From: Campylobacterota bacterium
GTDB lineage: Bacteria; Campylobacterota; Campylobacteria; Campylobacterales; SZUA-545
Direction: 5' to 3'
DNA: 5,782 nucleotides
Assembly: GCA_003561815.1 (NCBI GenBank)
Contig: PWVP01000256.1
Location: forward strand, 1-5,782
In this document: positions 1 through 4,243 of the stretch, one piece after another
How the letters are laid out: every line of letters begins with the position of its first letter
Position numbering within the stretch: position 1 is the first letter of the stretch
Made by a program: the position numbers and the translations under genes
The notes under the pieces: generated by a model
What the model saw: only the letters and a program-made list of their open reading frames with translations
What the model was told of the DNA's origin: nothing
Database searches by the model: none

Positions 1-323
1 GCGAAACGCTCACGCTGCGCGCCGGTCTTCAGGCGGTTGTGGCCACCTATGAGGCCGATGCGCTCTGGGATCAGCGCGAAGCGGCCGATCAGCGCTTTGA
101 GCACAGCAGCGAGGGCACCCTCCAAAGCGGCTGGCTACAGGTTGATCTCAAAACCGGTCTGCCGCTCACACTCTGGGGGCGGTTTGAAAAAAACCGCTTT
201 AAAGGCCGGGGGGGCGAAGATGTGACCCCCCGGCGGGGCCACACCCAACCCTTCAAAGGGGCCAGCCTCGATGAGCATCTCTGGCTCTTTGGCCTGCAAG
301 CTAATTTTCAGGAGAGTCCATGA
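1..323 (+). CDS. C-terminal part of an unidentified protein, possibly an outer-membrane beta-barrel (5' end outside window)
   Basis: The reading frame is open from base 3 and ends at TGA 321-323, so only about the last 106 residues are visible. A GTG at 39 is in frame, but the frame continues upstream of it without a stop, so it is probably not the start. I do not recognise the family. The segment has short stretches of alternating polar and non-polar residues (WLQVDLKTGLPLTLWGRFEK and LWLFGLQANF) separated by polar turns, with an aromatic residue close to the C-terminus. This would fit the last strands of an outer-membrane barrel, but that is inference from pattern alone. The stop overlaps the lpxB start as ATGA, and the lpxB ribosome-binding site lies inside this gene, so the two are probably co-transcribed. 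Two strong hairpins lie within the coding sequence at 179-234. The coding call is fairly sure; the barrel idea is weak. Confidence 0.6.
   Translation, partial: ETLTLRAGLQAVVATYEADALWDQREAADQRFEHSSEGTLQSGWLQVDLKTGLPLTLWGRFEKNRFKGRGGEDVTPRRGHTQPFKGASLDEHLWLFGLQANFQESP
179..197 (+). other. Perfect intragenic hairpin, 7-bp stem, 5-base loop
   Basis: GCGGTTT (179-185) pairs perfectly with AAACCGC (191-197) around loop GAAAA. In RNA, three more G-U pairs (176-178 with 198-200) could extend the stem. A short TTT follows. It lies inside the 3' part of the gene before lpxB, so it may simply be coding sequence (Gly-Arg-Phe-Glu-Lys-Asn-Arg). A true terminator would need a longer U tract. Confidence 0.5.
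205..234 (+). other. Perfect GC-only intragenic hairpin, 9-bp stem, 12-base loop
   Basis: GCCGGGGGG (205-213) pairs perfectly with CCCCCCGGC (226-234) around a 12-base loop. It follows the hairpin at 179-197 by seven bases and ends 85 bases before the lpxB start. The stem is stable but has no U tract, so it does not look like an intrinsic terminator. RNA stabilisation, processing or pausing between the two genes would be possible roles, but none is shown. Confidence 0.5.
310..314 (+). promoter_or_regulatory. Ribosome-binding site of lpxB
   Basis: AGGAG sits five bases before the ATG at 320, inside the 3' end of the preceding gene. With the ATGA stop/start overlap it supports this start and translational coupling to the upstream gene. 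Confidence 0.75.
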
Positions 324-1402
324 AACTACTACTATCCGCCCTGGAGCCCTCGGCCAACCTCCACCTCGATCCCCTGCTGAAAAAACTTCCCGATGTGCAG
401 CTGGAGGGGATCTTCGATCGCCGCTTTGGCACGCCGCTCTTTGAGAGCCGCGCCTTTTCGGTGATGGGGTTTGTGGATGCACTCAAAAAACTCCCGCTGG
501 CCCAAAAGGCGCTCACAGCGATGATTGAGGCGGCGGCGAGCTGCGATGTGGTGGTTCTTATCGACTCGCCCGCCTTCAATATCCCACTGGCCAAGCGGCT
601 TAAGGCCGCCTACCCCCACAAGCCGATTCTTTACTACATCCTGCCTCAGGTGTGGGCCTGGAAAGCCAAACGAGTCGCGGTGGTGGAGCAAAACAGCGAT
701 AAACAGGCGCTGGTTTTACCCTTTGAGAAGCGGTGGTGGAGAGCGGGGGTCTATGTGGGCCATCCGCTTTTAGAGGAGATTGAGCACTTTAAAGACCGGG
801 CCACCCATGAAGCGATCTATACCTTTATGCCCGGCAGCCGCAAGGGTGAAATCAGTCGACTTTGGCCCATCTTTAAAGAGGTGGCCCAAGCGCTGGAAGG
901 GGAGAAGATTGTGGTCATCCCGCCACACATGTCAGCAGAGGAGATTGCGCACCACTACGGCGATCTGAGCGATTTCACCCTCAGTCGCGATGCCCACAGC
1001 GCTCTGGCGCGCGCACAGTTTGCCTTCGTCTGCTCCGGCACGGCCACTTTGGAGGCGGCACTGATTGGCACACCGCTGGTGCTGGCCTACCGGGCCAAGT
1101 GGCTCGATTTTCAGATTGCACGGCGCTTTGTTAAGCTCCCCTTTGTGGGGCTGGGCAACCTGATAGCCCACTTTGAGAAGCGACCGCCACTCTTTGAGGA
1201 GTTTTTACAAGAGGAGGCAAACGCCTCCAATCTACTCGAAGCGCTCCACCGAAGCGATCCGGATCAATTTCTCACCCGCAGCCAGGAGCTTCGCACCCTG
1301 CTCAAGGGGCGCGACTGCGATCTGGGTGCGCTGATTTTAGAGCTCGCGGGTCACCAGCTTGAGGGTGGTGAGACTATCGTTGATCGAAGCAAGATCGCTT
1401 GA
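320..1402 (+). CDS. lpxB: Lipid-A-disaccharide synthase LpxB
   Basis: LpxB is a GT19 glycosyltransferase at the inner-membrane surface. It joins a UDP-2,3-diacylglucosamine(-type) donor to the matching 1-phosphate acceptor (lipid X), giving the lipid A disaccharide 1-phosphate and UDP. The 360 residues are near the usual length. Motifs in order: SALEPSANLH (6-15) in the donor-fold N-terminus; GFVDALKKLP (50-59); IDSPAFNIPLAKRLK (81-95), whose Asp82 aligns with the essential aspartate reported for LpxB; YYILPQVWAWKAKR (105-118); YVGHPLLEEI (145-154); PGSRKGEISRLWP (171-183) with Arg174; CSGTATLEAALIGTPLVLAY (238-257); and GLGNLIA (277-283) with Asn280. The start is an ATG with AGGAG five bases upstream, overlapping the preceding stop. 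The family's normal end falls near LILELA (338-343). The last 17 residues look like a read-on tail and are encoded within an antisense overlap with the dehydrogenase gene. Confidence 0.96.
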   Translation: MKLLLSALEPSANLHLDPLLKKLPDVQLEGIFDRRFGTPLFESRAFSVMGFVDALKKLPLAQKALTAMIEAAASCDVVVLIDSPAFNIPLAKRLKAAYPHKPILYYILPQVWAWKAKRVAVVEQNSDKQALVLPFEKRWWRAGVYVGHPLLEEIEHFKDRATHEAIYTFMPGSRKGEISRLWPIFKEVAQALEGEKIVVIPPHMSAEEIAHHYGDLSDFTLSRDAHSALARAQFAFVCSGTATLEAALIGTPLVLAYRAKWLDFQIARRFVKLPFVGLGNLIAHFEKRPPLFEEFLQEEANASNLLEALHRSDPDQFLTRSQELRTLLKGRDCDLGALILELAGHQLEGGETIVDRSKIA

Positions 1403-2239
1403 GCGCCGCCCCTCTTTGCACCAGGCGACAAAAGCGGCCAGCTCGTTTTTAAGCGGCTCACCCTTGTAGACAATCACATCGCGCACCAGATAGGAGTGGT
1501 TGGTCGAATAAGAGGAGAAGACCCGCAGCTCCTGGCTCATCAGATCCGCCTCATAGTAGCCATCGGGGGTGGCCACTTCGATTTTGCGCTTTTTGTAGGG
1601 GGTGAGCCAGTTGGTGGTGATGGTGGCGATCACATGGCTTTCGAGCTCAAAGGAGAGAACCGCATTATCCTCGTGGTGGTTGTGGATCTTTTTGGAGGCG
1701 AAGATATGACTTCCGACCACCTCTTTGCCGGTAATAAAGCGGATCAGATCCACATCGTGAACCGCCAGATCGGTCAAGATCCCCACATCGGCAATCCGGG
1801 GCGGAAAAGGGCCCACCCGGGTGATGGCCAGTGAGTAGATCGGGCTGTTTTCAAGCTCTTTTTTCAGTGCGGTCACCACCGGATTAAACCGCTCCACATG
1901 GCCAACCGCCACCAGAGTCTCTTCAGGGAGCTCCTCTAGAAGCGACTGCGCCTGCTCAACCGTCGCCGCCACCGGCTTTTCGATAAAGAGCCGCTTGATC
2001 CCCTTTTGGGCACACAGAAGTGCCATATCCCGGTGCAAAAAGGTGGGCGTGGCGATCACAGCCGCATCGGGGCGAACCGCATCAAGCATCTGCGCCAGAT
2101 CGGGCCACACCTTCTGCCCCTCAAAGGTCTCCACCTGATTATCGCACAGCGCCACCACCTCAGCATCGGGCAGCGCGGTGAGCACCCGGTAGTGATTTCG
2201 CCCCATCACCCCCAGCCCCACTAGAGCAACCTTTAGCAT
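1337..2239 (-). CDS. gnnA: Gfo/Idh/MocA-family NAD(P)-dependent sugar dehydrogenase, GnnA-like (UDP-GlcNAc 3-dehydrogenase)
   Basis: The likely reaction is oxidation of the 3-hydroxyl of UDP-GlcNAc to the 3-keto sugar, the first step toward UDP-GlcNAc3N for lipid A, in the cytoplasm. The 300-residue protein starts with a Rossmann motif VGLGVMGRNH (7-16). It then has the family EKP motif (87-89, Lys88), GHVERFNP (113-120), and a catalytic-region helix DLAVHDVDLIRFI (157-169) with His161 and Asp162. The C-terminus (SINDSLTTLKLV, 285-296) is the usual closing helix of the family, so the gene looks complete. The ATG at 2239 follows AAGGAGG after four bases and overlaps the aminotransferase stop by seven bases. 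Family membership is certain. The GnnA assignment rests on short length, the GHVERFNP signature, the partner aminotransferase and convergence with lpxB. A WlbA/WbpB-type enzyme acting on UDP-GlcNAcA for O-antigen is the main alternative. The 3' end overlaps lpxB by 66 bases. Confidence 0.85.
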   Translation of the reverse strand: MLKVALVGLGVMGRNHYRVLTALPDAEVVALCDNQVETFEGQKVWPDLAQMLDAVRPDAAVIATPTFLHRDMALLCAQKGIKRLFIEKPVAATVEQAQSLLEELPEETLVAVGHVERFNPVVTALKKELENSPIYSLAITRVGPFPPRIADVGILTDLAVHDVDLIRFITGKEVVGSHIFASKKIHNHHEDNAVLSFELESHVIATITTNWLTPYKKRKIEVATPDGYYEADLMSQELRVFSSYSTNHSYLVRDVIVYKGEPLKNELAAFVAWCKEGRRSSDLASINDSLTTLKLVTREL

Positions 2240-3336
2240 CGATCCTCCTTGTGACTTAAAACCGCCTCTACCACCCGATCCTGATCCGCCTCGCTCAAGA
2301 AAGGGCTAAAAGGCAGACTGAGCACCTCCGCACTGGCCTGCTCGCTCACGGGAAAATCGCCCCTTTTATAGCCCAGATCCTCAAAGGCGGGCTGCAGATG
2401 AAGCGGCTTTGGGTAGTGAACCGCCGTGGGGATACCGGCTCGCTTAAGGTGCTCTGCCAGCCCGTCGCGATCGCGGCTTCGGATGGAGTACTGCGCACAC
2501 ACGCTCGTGCGCCCCTCCAGCAGCGAAGGGACCGTGACAGCCGATTGGGCCAGTGCCTGATCGTAGCGCTGACGCCGCTGCTCTCGACGCACCAGCTCCT
2601 CATCAAAGTGGCGCAGCTTCACCTGCAAAATCGCCGCCTGGATCGCATCGAGACGGCCATTGATCCCGATAAAGCCGTGCTCATAGCGAGCACTCTGGCC
2701 GTGGTTGCGAAGCGCACTCACCCTGTTGGCCACCTGCTCATCGGAGGTAAAAATCGCCCCGCCATCTCCGTAACCACCCAGCGGCTTGGAGGGGAAAAAG
2801 CTGGTGGTGCCGATCAGGCAGAGATTACCGCTTCGCTTCTGTTTGTAGGTTGCGCCAAAGCTCTGGCACCCATCCTCGATCACGGCCAGATTGTGCGCTT
2901 TTGCGATCGCATTGATCGGATCCATATCCGCACACTGTCCATAGAGACTCACCGGCATGATCGCCCGGGTTTTAGGGGTAATCGCCGCCTCGATCCGGCT
3001 TGGGTCGATATTGAAATCCCGCGCGTCGATATCGACAAAGACCGGTTTTGCACCCAAAAAGGCAATCACCTCAGCGGTCGCGATAAAGGTAAACGGCGTG
3101 GTGATCACCTCATCGCCCGGCTGGATCTCAAGGGCCATCAGGGCCAAAAGCAGCGCATCGGTTCCACTGGAGCAGCCCAGTGCGTACTTAGAGCCCACAT
3201 AAGCGCTCAGCGCCTGCTCAAACTGCTCATGCCGAGGGCCCATAATAAATTGGCAAGAGTCCATCACCTCGAAAACGGCGCTTTGAATCTCCTCTTTATA
3301 GGCGTTGTATTGAGATTTAAGATCAATAAAATCCAT
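2233..3336 (-). CDS. gnnB: DegT/DnrJ/EryC1/StrS PLP-dependent sugar aminotransferase, GnnB-like
   Basis: The probable role is glutamate-dependent transamination of the 3-keto sugar made by the neighbouring dehydrogenase, giving UDP-GlcNAc3N, the precursor that lets lipid A carry amide-linked acyl chains. The 367 residues match the family length of about 360-380. Visible landmarks: N-terminal FIDLKSQY (3-10); GPRHEQFEQALSAYVGSKYA (33-52); SSGTDALLLAL (56-66), which contacts the PLP phosphate; TTPFTFIATAEVI (79-91); IEDGCQSFGA (153-162), with Asp155 facing the pyridine nitrogen; SFFPSKPLGGYGDGGA (179-194), with Lys184 as the Schiff-base lysine; and NGRLDAIQAAIL (226-237). All key residues are present. 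It starts 16 bases after the DUF89 gene behind a modest GAGG site and overlaps the dehydrogenase by seven bases. The family call is certain. The substrate is inferred from the pairing with the dehydrogenase and nearby lpxB; other 3- or 4-keto sugar substrates are possible. Confidence 0.88.
   Translation of the reverse strand: MDFIDLKSQYNAYKEEIQSAVFEVMDSCQFIMGPRHEQFEQALSAYVGSKYALGCSSGTDALLLALMALEIQPGDEVITTPFTFIATAEVIAFLGAKPVFVDIDARDFNIDPSRIEAAITPKTRAIMPVSLYGQCADMDPINAIAKAHNLAVIEDGCQSFGATYKQKRSGNLCLIGTTSFFPSKPLGGYGDGGAIFTSDEQVANRVSALRNHGQSARYEHGFIGINGRLDAIQAAILQVKLRHFDEELVRREQRRQRYDQALAQSAVTVPSLLEGRTSVCAQYSIRSRDRDGLAEHLKRAGIPTAVHYPKPLHLQPAFEDLGYKRGDFPVSEQASAEVLSLPFSPFLSEADQDRVVEAVLSHKEDRC
2244..2250 (-). 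promoter_or_regulatory. Ribosome-binding site of the gnnA-like gene
   Basis: AAGGAGG on the minus strand ends four bases before the ATG at 2239. It lies inside the last codons of the aminotransferase gene (it encodes Lys-Glu-Asp of the C-terminus). It is a full-strength site with a slightly short spacer and fixes the dehydrogenase start. Confidence 0.8.
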
Positions 3337-3343
3337 GGTGTTT

Positions 3344-3347
3344 CCTC
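3344..3347 (-). promoter_or_regulatory. Weak ribosome-binding site of the gnnB-like gene
   Basis: GAGG (in GTGAGGAAACACC) lies seven bases before the ATG at 3336, within the 16-base gap after the DUF89 stop. It is weaker than the sites of its two operon neighbours and supports the chosen start. Confidence 0.55.
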
Positions 3348-3352
3348 ACCGT

Positions 3353-4243
3353 TTAATTATCCGTAGTATAGCAGCCGGGCCCTTGGGCCTGTAGGCGCAT
3401 CAAGGCCCCCAGCGGTTGAGCGGTGGCCGCTGCAACCACGCTGCACTTCACCTTAAAAAGAAAGAAAACCCGCCGATCGGCGCTCGCCTCCAGACACTCG
3501 TAGTTTCCCATCCCTTTGGCCAAAATCAGATCGGCCCGATCGTAGCAATCCCTGAAGGCCTCAGAGGCGCGCGATAGGACAAGGCCGGGGGTATCCACCC
3601 CGCTATCGATCAGCTGGGCATAGCGGTGCAGATGGGCTGATTGGGCCTCCTTCATCGTCACATCGTTAATGGCCGGTGCACCCCGTACGGCGTAGTGAAG
3701 CTCCAGATCGCTAAAGCGCGTTGAGAGCTGCTCTAGCAGCAGACCGTCAAAGAGGTGCTCACCGGTATTATCCCCCACCACCAGCACCCGCTTAGCCTGC
3801 TTTAGCCGCTTATACAGCGCAGGATAGTCATCCACAGCCAGCGCAGTGTTAAAGATCTGCTCAATCTCCACCTCAAAGTCAAAGTGCTCCTGGGCACCAA
3901 AATCGAGCACATTGCCCGCAATCGCCGCGCGCAAAGCCGCATCGATCGGATCGGCCGCCTGCGCGATCGCACGGCGCACCTTTGGCAGCAGCCTGGCCGC
4001 CTGATGGGAGGCGGCCTCTTTATAGGCGGCGATAGGATCGGCTTCGCCGGTGATGGCGGCAATCGATCCGTAGATAGGCACCGCCGCCTCAGGCGGGGTC
4101 AGCGCGCCGAGCTCAAACCGCTTGAGATGATCGCCGGTGGCATCCAAAATCTGCTTAATGCGCGCCTCATCCAGCCCCATCAGCCGACCGCTGCGAAGCG
4201 CCTGCTGATAGAGACAGAGGATGCACTCAGGGGTGATGGTCAT
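3353..4243 (-). CDS. DUF89 / ARMT1-like family protein, putative metal-dependent damage-control phosphatase with N-terminal CxxC
   Basis: DUF89 proteins are metal-dependent phosphatases. Characterised members remove phosphate from damaged or overflow sugar phosphates and related metabolites; the substrate here is unknown. The 296-residue protein fits the prokaryotic subfamily carrying an N-terminal CxxC, here Cys7 and Cys10 (ECILC). Further motifs: a helical N-terminal half; AAIAGNVLDFGA (106-117); VVGDNTGEHLFDGLLLE (155-171), the signature metal site with Asp158, Asn159 and Asp166; AVRGAPAINDVTMKEA (185-200) with Asp194; LAKGMGNYECLEA (241-253); and FLFKVKCSVVA (261-271). No expected motif is missing, so it is probably active. 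The ATG at 4243 is preceded by AGGAGGAG at seven bases and lies within the end of the DUF2779 gene (17-base overlap). The next gene, gnnB-like, starts 16 bases after the stop. The operon context hints at a nucleotide-sugar or sugar-phosphate substrate, but that is speculation. Confidence 0.9.
   Translation of the reverse strand: MTITPECILCLYQQALRSGRLMGLDEARIKQILDATGDHLKRFELGALTPPEAAVPIYGSIAAITGEADPIAAYKEAASHQAARLLPKVRRAIAQAADPIDAALRAAIAGNVLDFGAQEHFDFEVEIEQIFNTALAVDDYPALYKRLKQAKRVLVVGDNTGEHLFDGLLLEQLSTRFSDLELHYAVRGAPAINDVTMKEAQSAHLHRYAQLIDSGVDTPGLVLSRASEAFRDCYDRADLILAKGMGNYECLEASADRRVFFLFKVKCSVVAAATAQPLGALMRLQAQGPGCYTTDN

Noticed and set aside
39..323. GTG at 39 as the start of a complete 94-residue gene
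   Set aside because: The frame remains open upstream to the window edge with plausible coding sequence, and no ribosome-binding site precedes the GTG, so the gene is more likely cut by the window.
1292..1330. Inverted repeat CGCACCC / GGGTGCG (7-bp arms, 25-base loop) near the lpxB 3' end, considered as a terminator for either gene
   Set aside because: The loop is long, it lies within coding sequence, and no U tract follows on either strand.
1496..1834. A 112-codon open frame on the plus strand following lpxB
   Set aside because: It lies entirely opposite the dehydrogenase gene and shows no motif, so I treat it as an antisense shadow.
2398..3366. A 322-codon open frame on the plus strand opposite the aminotransferase gene
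   Set aside because: The translation has no recognisable motif and is rich in His/Arg/Ile as expected from antisense reading. The minus-strand aminotransferase with all catalytic residues explains the region.
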